From contig CAJNDS010002125.1 in assembly GCA_905221605.1 (NCBI GenBank), positions 267,809-327,808 of the forward strand: 60,000 bases of DNA. Direction: 5' to 3'. Every line of letters starts with the position of its first letter. Position 1 is the first letter of the stretch. The translations under genes and the position numbers were made by a program. The notes under the pieces are model-generated. The model had not been told where the DNA came from, ran no database searches, and saw only the letters and a list, made by a program, of their open reading frames with translations. Positions 34,005-43,849 of the stretch are shown here, one piece after another. The stretch comes from Symbiodinium natans (taxonomy: Eukaryota; Sar; Dinophyceae; Suessiales; Symbiodiniaceae).

Positions 34005-34525
34005 CAAGTCAAAAGCGCTACATGGATGGGCCTGCGAATAGGACTTGGGGCCAAAAGGCGACAAAAGCGTAAAGGGGGGCGCTTCTGCGTGCCCTCCGAG
34101 TCTTGACCCATCGACGCCCGAATCACAGGTGCATGCTGCATGCAAGTCGCAAAGCGTGCCTGACTTCAAAGCCCAAGACCCTCAAGACCCCCTCAGGCAA
34201 CGTTGTGAAGGAGTTGAGTGGGGCTTGGAGCTGTCCGTCACGCCTTCAGTCAAAGGTACAACGCGCAGTTTCAGCCTGCCAATACTGTGGGCGAACGAAA
34301 TGCGCATCCAATCTTTGCAGACCGCAGTCAGTCTCTGATGCTTCTGCTACTCAACATCATGGCAGTTACCGATGGCTTGGAAATGCTCTCCTCTTCATGC
34401 TCTTTCGGAGCTGAGCGTGGCTGATGACTTGTGCAAAAAAGCAAGCTTCATCCTCAAACTGTTTCCGAGCTGCATGCAAGCTGCGTGCTTCCGAAACAAG
34501 ACAAAAAAGGCCAAACCAGACTGAC

Positions 34526-34815
34526 CTAGACCTGCACAGGTTGCTCGATACCGTTGTCCGAAACCTTGAGATCCAAGTTCTTTGACAGCATCAGGCTGGC
34601 GGGCGTCGGGTCGCGAGTGATGAAAGCTGTGGAGAAAGGCCAGCGCTCGACCGATGGCACTGCGCAGCCCAAGCTGGCGAAGCGCCACCTGCTTTTCTTC
34701 ATACCTTGGCAGGTCACCTGTCTCCCAATACTCAGAAGCGAACATGACTGGGTACTCCGGATCCAAGCAGGCCCGGTCCGGATGGCGCATGGGCGCGAAG
34801 AGTTGGATCTCATAG
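34526..34815 (-). pseudogene. Protein-kinase domain fragment, frameshifted
   Basis: Two overlapping minus-strand frames together resemble the middle of a eukaryotic (TKL-like) kinase domain. One frame reads MRHPDRACLDPEYPVMFASE, then YWETGDLPRYEEKQ and IGRALAFLHSF, like the region from the beta-4 strand through helix E. The other continues ITRDPTPASLMLSKNLDLKV then SDNG, resembling the catalytic and DFG segments (HRDLKPxNxLLxxxxxxKVxDFG) with key residues replaced. A frameshift separates them. A tandem duplication of about 23 nt (AGATCCAACTCTTCGC twice) lies at its upstream end. It is an inserted relic between the spacer and the fifth helicase remnant, with no sign of a full gene. Confidence 0.5.
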
Positions 34816-35039
34816 ATGCGAAGAGTTGGATCTTGTAGAGAAGCTCCTCGGTATTTTGGGCCTCGACGTCAGCGTCGTGGATGCTCTCCTTTACTGGAGA
34901 CAGGGCTTCCATCATATTGGCGACGTCACCTGCGTTGGAGATCTGATGGCTGATGGTGATGTCCGCTGGCATGACTTGGCCCCGAATCCAACTCCTCACG
35001 TGCTCAAGTGCCAACAAGCCGCTCTGTGCAAGCATTGAA

Positions 35040-35465
35040 GTAGGGAATGGTTCATTCGCTCGATCCGGGGTGTGGAAAGTGTTTCTGGGAGCTGGGCCGG
35101 AGTCTGTCCAATCGTCGTCATTCTGCAGAACCAGAGTTTAAAGATCATTACGTCGTTACAAAGTTAAGTCTGCAAAAAACACATGGCTTCCAGAGCCGCC
35201 TCTTGACCTTGACTCTGTACTTATGCGCTTGCTTGACCTCGTCCATATTTCGCAACAAACGCATCAAGCTTTGCCAGAAGCTAGAGCCGCGTCGTTCTTG
35301 TGCTGCTCAGCAGCATCGGGCCAGCGAGGAAGATAAGGCTTTTGTCAAGCTCGCGCTCGCCAACAGGACTCGCCGACTCGCCAGTGCTTCGGAGCAGCGG
35401 TTGTGTTCTCGGACAAACCGCCGCAATTCCTCCACGCGACGCTCAGAGTCTGTCGAAGGATTCCA
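35040..35465 (-). pseudogene. SF2 helicase-HA relic, copy E (C-terminal part only)
   Basis: Aligns by eye with the last third of helicase exon 7. On the minus strand RRVEELRRFVREHNRCSEAL corresponds to the third HA repeat, and DNA similar to the final repeat and stop region follows towards 35,040. Multiple frameshifts and stops are present and no helicase motifs remain. It sits immediately downstream (3') of copy C and marks an older fifth unit of the array. Confidence 0.65.
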
Positions 35466-35735
35466 AGTCTTTCTTTGCTCTGTGCTGAGAAAGCTCACTG
35501 GAGGCTGTGACATCCTGGACATGTTTTTGTTTGACATGTCGCAAGGTCTGCATGCACTTCGCCATGATGTGCTGGAGAAGCCCTCCATCTCTGCACAAGG
35601 TGCTCTAGGGATGCTGAGTCTTCAGCGTCAGGCGACTGCACATGCTGCACTGAATGACCTGGAAAGATCGGCTAAGCTTGTGCTGTGGCCTGCACTCAAG
35701 GCTCATCATGCAAACCCCACGGGCGCTGCCACAAC

Positions 35736-38700
35736 TCATACTCCGCTTTCCAAATATGCAGCGATTGCCGGATGGGAACCGAAAAGTGCTGCACGAAGAT
35801 CGGAGGGGAGACTCGCGAGCAGTCTCCGCTGCCTGACCAACCAAATATTCAGGCTGCTCTCTCCACGCCTTCCATGCTTCCCAATCTCGCCATACTTCCG
35901 GCTCGGCAGTCTGTGGTTCGTTCTCACAAAGTCACGAAGTGCAGAAAACCGTGCCTTCCATAGCCTCAATTGGACTCTGGGCTTTCTTGGCCTTAACCCC
36001 ACCCACTCTGCCACAACGGGGTCGAGCTTCGCCAAAAGCCGGAGCCGCTTCGTTCTAGTGCTGCTGCTTAAGCCGGGTTTAACTTTGTCCATCAGCCCAT
36101 TGAGCAGCTTGCGCTCGCCAGCAGGACTCGCTCTGCCTCCCTGGGGCATGCGGTTATGAGTTTGGACAAACCGCTGCAACTCCTCCACTTGCCGCTCGAA
36201 GACTGTAGGAGGAGCAGGATGCAGCCACCGCGAAGCAACTGCCCTTATCATTATACACGATGAGTTCAGCATTTTCTGCATATTGTCGGATGGGAGACTC
36301 TGCTTCTTCTGCCTGTAGCCGATATTGCCCAGCCAGAGGCCCAAAAGTCTCTCCGTAGGACTTGAACTTCGCTGGCGCGGTAGCCTGCCATGCTCCTGGA
36401 CAAACCGCTGCAACTCCTCCAGCCGCCTCTCAAAGGCTGTGGAAGGATCTAACCACTTCTCAGCACGGGCCCTCAAACTGTCACACGATGAGTTCAACAG
36501 CTTCTGCATTTTCGCGGCTGGGAGCTTCCGCCTTGTGTGCATGTAACCGACATTACGCAGCCAATTGCCCAATATCCTCTCGCCAAGCGACGTGCTTCTC
36601 TGGCCCGGGAGCCTGCCACGCTCCTGAGCAAACTGCTCGACGGCTTGCAAATGGACATCCCATGGATCGTGCTGCTTCAGGACCATTGCCAGCTCATATT
36701 GCATGCTGCGAACCAGTGGATGCAGTGAAACCTCTCGGTTCAATCTGCCGTCGGTTACCCAAAGGCGAGACTGCAAATACCTTGCATCCTGCTCAGCAAA
36801 GCGGCTGTCAGTTCTTGCTATCGCGCCCAGGAACCGATCCAACTGCTCTGAGTAGCTGCTCCCAAGAAATTCAGCATCACCAGCGGCCCGTGTCCTCACT
36901 CTGAGATTGCGGCCGGGGCAGGGTGCCCCGATTTTGCTTCCGTTTCCGTGGTCACGCGTCACAGCCTCAACACTCGACAGGCTGCTGTCCTGGCCCAAAG
37001 CCTGGACCCGCGGCCCAACGTCAAGGAGGCATGGTTGCTGCAATTTCACTGCAGACTCACACATTGACATGCCGACTGCTGATCTTGAATGGCCAGGTCT
37101 GCTGAGAGGCGTGAACCCGAAGTCAGGCATGCTTGCAACCAGGCCTGGGTCCGAGTCAGATGCTGCTAGTCTGGGAGCTGTTGACTGCTGTGTTGTCACA
37201 ATACGATTACGAAGCCATGCCTCTCCGGCCGTAAGCTTCGGAACTGGCACGAGCGGCTCACCAGCCCGATCCACGCTGCCCCCTTCGAGCTCTGCAGACT
37301 GATGCTCGCAACCATCTACACTTTGCTTTCGTTCGCCTCGGCCTGCTGCGGGTACCCCAGCTATGCCCTCCGCTCCAGCATCCTTTGAAGTCCCATCCTG
37401 GCCATCTGCAGCTTTCTTGCCGGGAAAGGCCGGCGGCGAGTTGCGGGCACTTTGAGTGGCGGAGGCCTCCCAAATGTGAGGCTCAAGGCCTCCAAGCAGT
37501 GTTTCTTGAAGCGCGATGCGGGTGTCCACGACCCTCTCTGGCACTGGGCTTTCGTGAATGCTTGAAGAAGGCGAGGCCGTCGAGACCTCTGCGCTTGCAT
37601 GTGGCGGTGCCTCTGAAGAAACTGCGACTTGCGGACTGGCGCTCTTTGCAGAAATCGGGAGTGCACCAGCCGGACTGTGAGGGACTGCAAGAGCGGGCAG
37701 GACGACGTGGGCCAAGGGCTTGCAAGGGTGCGCCCGCAACACCCGGCCGATGGCCTGCACGATGCTTACGTAGCTGCTGCGTGGCTCCACGAACATGCAG
37801 GTGTCTGCGTTCGGGATGTTGACGCCCTCGCCAAGCACCTGAACCGTCACCAGCACATGCACGCGCCTCGTCAACTCACCAGAAAATTGGCGCATCACCC
37901 GCTCGCGTTCCTTGAGGCTGGTCTCGCCATTGATGTGCCACGCCGCCAACCCCACGGTCTTCAACACGCGCCGGAACCGCTTGGCTTCCGCGATGGAGTT
38001 GCAGTACGCCAACACTCGCCGGAAGCGCCCGGCCTGCGACAGCAGCAGGTTGGCCAGGCAGATGTAGGGGTGGCCCTCGGTCGTTACCGGCACGGTGAGG
38101 TCATAATCACGCAGCACACCCTGCTCGATCGCCTCGCCCAGACTGTACCGGAAATCCACTTCCTCCTTGTGCGTCGCAGAGAATTTGAAGAGATCCTTGC
38201 AGCTCGGCATCCCCTTCGGCATAGGGTGATGCGCCTCGTCGATGAAAGCGGCCTCGAACTTCAACTTTTTCAGCAGCTGCACGGAGTCGGTCACCGCAAG
38301 GAAGCCGCGTGCCTCCATGTCGATCTGGTCGTTGTAGCCCGTGCCCACCTTACAGAAGCCCGGCAGCTCTTCGGCGAACTGCTCCAGGAGCACACGTGAT
38401 GGGACGGTGACCAACACCTGCGACCAGAGTCTGCGACAAACCTCACAAGTGTCACCCTTCATCGTCACATTCTGATACCTGAATGCCTGAACCAGAATTC
38501 AGAACTCCTACTTAGAACTCCTGCTTGCAACTGTTGCATGGTGACCTTGCCAGGCTGCTTCTCTGCCATCTCCCGCATCACGCGCGTCTTCCCGGTGCCG
38601 CAGGCCATCTCGATCACCCGAGCTCCCTTGGCGCACGCCTCCAAGCACGCCTCCTGGCACGGCCGCAGCGGTGGATCGGACGTGGGCCTGCCGTGCATCT

Positions 38701-40084
38701 TGCCAGATGCCAGTGCGGAGGCGGCATCCTGGCAAACCTGGGACAGCCCCGTCTTCGTGAGGATCTTGTGCTGCCCCCGGTACTTGCGCAGCCAGCTTTT
38801 GGAATCGGGGGAGATCTTGCAGCCCCGGAGGGTCCAGAGCGTGCACTCGGCATCCTGCCAGAAGTGGGAGCTGGGTCTGACATGCAACGGAACTCGGAGG
38901 ACCGACTACATGAGTTGATCGGATAAAGCACCTGACCCACCCACCGTGCCTTGCACACACACGGGGCTGTTCGCAGGAACCGCTTCACATCCATGTGGGA
39001 GGCGTTCCCAGCCCGGCAGAGAATCGCCCGCCTCCCGTCCAAGCTGAAGAGGTCCACACCTGTTTTTCGTTAGGCTGTAAATGGGAGATGGGAGCAACAG
39101 CAGACTCTGGGTCCTTCAACATCGGCATATACGAGGTTGACCAGTAAGTTTGTTGCGATCCTGGCCTAGCCGGCGGCGGGTGAAGTCGTGCCGCTGGAAG
39201 AACCATGGAGGCAACTCCTGGCATGCAAGCTGGAGGCGCAGCTTCAAACGTTGCAAAAAATCTGAGCCACTCACGCCTTCCCTTGACGAGCGATGGCTCC
39301 CGTTCCTGCGTGGGCACGGCGTCGAACTCCAGCACCGCGGCCCACACCAAGCGCTGCTGGTCCTCGAGGAATGGCCACGCCAACGCCTGCAGCACTAGTC
39401 GACGAAACCTGCTGACCATGGGTTCCTCTCATCATACTAAATTATAGCATCTTTAGGCACAGACCATGGGTGAGTACAGCTGGCCTCAATTCTTCGTCCA
39501 TGCAAGAGCACTGTCGTAGCTGCTAGCTCGGAACCGGGTACGGTCGATGTCAGGCGCAAATATCACACCCCATCCATCCTTCCCACCTCCTGTGCCAGGC
39601 TGCAAAGGTGCTCCATGAAGGCCGCGTCACGACCTGCTGTCCCGCAGCCAGCCGAACGACCGACTGGGTCACGTTATAGTAAACATAACTGCAGCTACGG
39701 AAGGGCCTCAAACCAGGGCACGCCTCAGTCCATCACTTTGCTACTTTAGCGTGCAGCCAGGCTGCTCTGCTCGTCGATTCCAAGCTCCTCCACGCCAAGT
39801 CTCCGAGCTCTCCCGGTGTCGGCAGCGCACCTCGTCCTTGCAGCAAAGGACGCGAACTCTTAGTACAGAGCACCCACACACCGCTTCTTGTACATCATGC
39901 TCGTGTGTCATCGCTGAATCCTTGGAAGGCTGGGCAGTTCCTGCCGTCTGCACACGGTCGGGCACACAAAAGGCGCCGCAGCCCAAACGATCCCAAGAAG
40001 GAGTCTGCAGAGGAGCAGGGCCGCAGCCCTTCTGCTGCCACTTCTTCCGTGCTTGCGCAAGCTAAGAACCGGATCCTTGGGCAT
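35736..40084 (-). CDS. SF2 DEAH helicase with tandem HA repeats, copy C
   Basis: Exons: e1 ATG 40084 (3' end unresolved), e2 39587-39633, e3 39306-39425, e4 39166-39217, e5 38950-39059, e6 38546-38854, e7 35736-38417. e1 has the hydrophobic presequence and PFVCP. e3 is shorter at its 5' end (EPMVSRFRR in place of DEWYECVDQVSRF). e5 uses a GC donor (AAG|GCACGG) where A, B and D use GT. e7 is open for 893 codons and keeps IDEAHH, SAT, GEGVNIPNAD and QAIGRVLR plus four HA repeats. In e1 the frame ends soon after the presequence (PRIQR then stop), so an intron must start before it or e1 is damaged. The helicase body looks intact. Confidence 0.8.
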
Positions 40085-40329
40085 GGGTGGGCAGAACGGA
40101 GCGAATTTCGGAATTCCATGTGGTGGGCAGGCGCACAGTTTGTGAACCCACTGGCTGCAGCAAGACGGGCGATTAACAGCGACATGCCCCTGAATGTAGC
40201 CAACTAAGCTGAAAGAGCAACTGAACCATCTCCAAACATCAGGCGATAAGCATTCACAAAGCACAACACTCAAAGCGCTTATTCGCACTCGCTTTCACTG
40301 GACTCCTATCCGTATGCAAGATGGAAGGG

Positions 40330-40580
40330 TGGGTCAAATACCAGGAATTCATTACAACAGACAAGGTTGAACGTGGAAAGAATCAGATGTTCAGCCAGAT
40401 GATGGCATGCAAAACCCAGAATGTCCTCAGAACAACTGCTTGCGCTGTAGTTCTACATTCTACATGGTAAGTTTAACCTCATGATAAAATTCCCTGTTTT
40501 GGGAAGTTACACCTTGGCAATGGGGCTTCGAAAAACGCCAGAAATTGCGCACGGACTCATTTCCAAACGGCACGGTGTCA
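40330..40580. repeat. Partial spacer repeat upstream of copy C
   Basis: About 250 bp homologous to the promoter-proximal parts of F1 and F2 (GTTCAGCCAGATGATGGCAT; TTGGCAATGGGGCTTCG; GCGCACGGACTCATTTCC). Homology stops near 40,580, where unrelated sequence with hypothetical genes begins. Confidence 0.6.
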
Positions 40581-40847
40581 GAGAGGGAGGGGGGAAACAG
40601 AGTGCGGGAGACAGCGAGAGAGTCAGTAGCGGAAAACTGCGTGCGAACTGCTTGCTTACTAACCTCGGCGCCGCCAAGGAGCGCACAATCACTATCAACT
40701 TGCAGCGCACCAAAGTTTTTGCAACTTTGTCAAATTTGCTTGATCGAAGAGACCGAATTTAAGTTAACGCAACGTAGGGTGGCTGTGCTCGAGTAGCCTA
40801 TCAACAATAGAAAAGAGGCATGTCAGAGCGCATCTAGGTCGAGCATG

Positions 40848-42606
40848 TCAATGGGAGAAGCGTCCACGAAATTCGTTGTTTTGCTCGGTCAGCACGAAAT
40901 GGTGTCTTCCATCTGCCAGCCAAACACAGAGCTCCGCACAGGCCGACGCAGTGGCAAAGTTGGAGCCGACGAGCAGCCCTGCTGGTGACGGGGCGTTGGA
41001 CTTGACGATGCTCAAACCTGCCGTATCCTGCACGATGAAAGCACAGAGGGCCGGGCTGTGGACGTCATTGCAGGGCAAAAGGCTGGCTTTGGGTTCATGG
41101 CTTCCTCACATCTTCGACCTCGCTCTTCAACTCCAACATGATGGAACCCGTCACCTCGCCCTGCAAATTCCATTGGTGATCTGGGCACTGCAGAGGGCTG
41201 AAGACACTGAAGTTGATCAAGCAGCAACTGCCTCAACCTGCGCGAGGCGCACGCGCACCGAAATCGGCACCGCAAGTCGCAAAGAGCGCCGCCCAGGAGT
41301 CCTGAACAGCTCTGGATCCACAGGCCTCCAAAGGCCACGATGTTGCTGCAAGTTCCGAAGTCCACCTCAAGCTCCTCCAGCAAGCTTGGAGCGCGCTCTG
41401 GAGTAGCTGCGCGGAGGCATCCATGCGTACCGGAAGCTTCCTCTGGACGGCATCGGCCAGAAACATGCAGTGCACTGCGAGGTAGTCGCTCTCAGCCCTT
41501 TCGCTCTCCCACGTCAACTGCTCGAGGGCAGGAAGCCTTGACCCAACTGCAGGGCACAAGGACCGGTCGGTCTCCAGGAAATGCCTCACCGCCTTGATGG
41601 CTGCGCTGCGGCAGGCGCTGTGGTTGGTACGCACGCACACTTGCATCAAGCTCTGCACAGTGGCTTTGTTGAACCTGCCAAGCAGGTGTGGCCCACACTT
41701 GCCACAGGCACGGCAGAATTGCAGCGTGATGTCGTTGTCCGCATACAGGAGCCAGTGCAACATGTCCCGAGCAAGCAGATGGCGCACTGCCTTGTTCTCG
41801 CCCGTTGCGAACAAGTGCCCGGCAGCAACAGCGGTGAACCGCTGCACATTTTTCGCAACATCCCTGGGTGCACGGAAGCAGTGCGCCCTCATGCTTCGTA
41901 TACTTGGCAGAACAGCAGTGGGCCCCATCAACTTGTACCACCGGTTGAATCCGTTGAAGAACGACCAGAGACCTGCAAGAAGAGTAGCAGGAGTCCATTC
42001 TTTCGACTCCAAAAATCAAGGGGTCTTGTTAGAGCTACAAGATCCCGCAGAACCTTCCAAAGCAGGCAAGAAAAAAGTGTGCGCGCTGGTGCCAGATTTT
42101 TCCCCCCGGAGCCTGATTTCCCCACCTGGAGGCGGGGGCCATCCTCCAGATGCTCCCACAACTTCGCATCGCCTGTCTTGCACCATTCGCCCGTGGCCGC
42201 GAACACGTCCGGCCTGAGCATCAGACTCTACCCGTCTCCAGGCCCCATCCCTGCTTTCCAAAAGCTCGAAAAAGCGAGAAAACGCACCTCGAATGCTCCA
42301 CGAGCTCGAGCATGTGTCGCACCAAGGCCTGCAAACGCGCCGAGCCCGAGAAGCAGGCTCGAAGCTGGAGACGGGTTTAACGTCTAGGGTTTGGGGTGTA
42401 GGGTGTCTTGGGGGGCAAGCCTTGGAATGCAGGTGCTCATGGACTTCGCGGCAGGAAGCACGGAACTGGGCGAAGCTCTCGACCTCAGCGGGGTTCAAGT
42501 TGGCCCAAGCTGCGCATTCTGCCGGCCATTCCACGCCACGGGGCAGGTAAGTGCGCGGACAGCTGCCGGGAGAAACTCGGCTCGCAGACTTCAAAGCACA
42601 GCACAA
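40848..42606 (-). CDS. Hypothetical multi-exon protein (helical, repeat-like)
   Basis: The most convincing exon runs from an AG|G acceptor at 41972 down to about 41,380-41,233: LWSFFNGFNRWYKLMGPTAV, then DVAKNVQRFTAVAAGHLF and LLARDMLHWLLYADNDITLQ, with further Leu/Ala/Cys-rich helices. An upstream exon (about 42,130-42,205) reads PDVFAATGEWCKTGDAKLWE and joins as HLEDG|LWSFF through a GC donor. Earlier pieces (AFSRFFELLESR; WPAECAAWANLNPAEVESFA) lie at 42,260-42,560. A downstream exon (40,848 to about 41,026) reads AGLLVGSNFATASACAELCV and WLADGRHHFVLTEQNNEFRG, ending at stop 40848. The helical pattern suggests an alpha-solenoid-like protein; no family is recognised. It interrupts the helicase array and belongs to none of its repeats. 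Confidence 0.5.
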
Positions 42607-42736
42607 CTTTAAACAAATCTCCGCTGCAAGACTCAGCTTCTTCTGAGTGCAAAGGCTTGTGGAAGACTGCTGCGGCGTCGGCCACGGGGCTCGTGTCGAG
42701 GCTCGGAGCCTGGCACTTGGGTCCGGGCAGAGAGAT

Positions 42737-42893
42737 GTGGGAGTTTACGTTAACATAGGGGACCCCCAATATAATAGGATTCCCTTATCATCAGGAAAAT
42801 AGGGGACCCCCAAAAAAGATCTCCAAATAGTAGGATTCCCTTATATAATAAGGAAGGACCCCAAGAAGGTGCCCCTAATTTCGTAAACCCCAT
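42737..42893 (+). mobile_element. MITE-like repeat copy 4 with internal duplication
   Basis: The left end TTTACGTTAACATAGGGG and right end CCCCTAATTTCGTAAA form the terminal inverted repeat. The internal block ATAGGGGACCCCC ... TAGGATTCCCTTAT occurs twice, lengthening this copy to about 157 bp. Confidence 0.6.
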
Positions 42894-43198
42894 GTTTTGT
42901 GTTGAGGGAAGCTTTAGAAAATGCACAGCCAAGCCTGCACAGTGCCTGCTCAAGGTCGATGCTGAGGTATGCATGATAGGCATGACGGGGATGTGATGAG
43001 CAACATGGAACCCTTAACCTCTCAAAAAGGCCACTGCGAGACAGGATCAACCAAAGAATGGGCTGGTGACTGTGTGCAGAAACCCGGAAAACGGGCCACG
43101 GCTTGAAACCCCGAGTCCGCAAGCCTGATCTCCCTCCCCCCCCCCCCCTCCCAGGATCAGAGACAGCCATAGCCATAGCTCATACTGGTCCCAAAGAT

Positions 43199-43840
43199 TA
43201 TGCCACACGGAGGCAAGCCTTCACAAACTCGCCGAACTCGACGCCATCAAAGGCCTGCCACAGCTGCACCATCTCTCATCTCCCTGGGAAAAAGGGCGAC
43301 CGTGGGTCCGAGGGTGCGGCTTCCGCATAGTCGTCCGTGATGAACGCCACGTCTGGCTCGGATGACCTGCCAGCACCAGCTGAATACCTTTCTCATGACT
43401 TTCGGAAAAAATGCCAAACACAACTCGCCATCCAAGGGTGCAGCAACTGCTCCTCAGTTGCCATTGGCATCTGAGCAGCACGAAGCACGGCAGCGTGCGC
43501 CTCGGCCAAAACAGCAGCTGAGTAGCAACTAGCCCTGGTATAGCACCCTTCAAAATCACCACAGGCGCCAGGCCCTTTCTGCACGTCCGCATCCACCGCT
43601 GAAAACCTACATGGAAGAAAGGCACAAACAATTTAAGAGACCAGCTTTCCCCACATCCCGGTGTCACTGCAAGCTCCGAGTTCCCTGAACCCAGGAAGCC
43701 TGACATCCGTTGAGAAGCCAGCTCCAAACACCGGTGCCGCAGCCATGAGAGCAGGTCATGGCGACTAGCCGCGATGGAGCCTTCTGGCCCAGGATGGCTC
43801 CAAAGCTCCGATTGCGGGCAAAGCTGAAAACTCAATGTGC
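43199..43840 (-). CDS. Hypothetical protein, exons or pseudogene, C-D spacer
   Basis: Minus-strand stretches with protein-like composition: about 43,680-43,830 (LCPQSELWSHPGPEGSIAAS, SRHDLLSWLRHRCLELA); an exon after a TTCCATGTAG|G acceptor at about 43,605 (SAVDADVQKGPGACGDFEGC, AAVLAEAHAAVLRAAQMPMA); about 43,290-43,370 (SEPDVAFITDDYAEAAPSD); and 43,199 to about 43,260 (QLWQAFDGVEFGEFVKACLR, then VA and stop). The pieces lie in different frames over short distances, so either there are short introns or the gene is decaying. No family is recognised. Confidence 0.4.
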
Positions 43841-43849
43841 CGAATCTCA

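Larger units (their letters stand above)
32850..34430. repeat. Helicase-array spacer repeat, copy F2
   Basis: Intergenic unit upstream of copy B, homologous to F0 and F1. Small indels (a 10-nt insertion near 33,555 and a 4-nt deletion near 33,648) break the plus-strand frames that look open in F0 and F1. Those plus frames are therefore unlikely to be coding. Confidence 0.75.
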
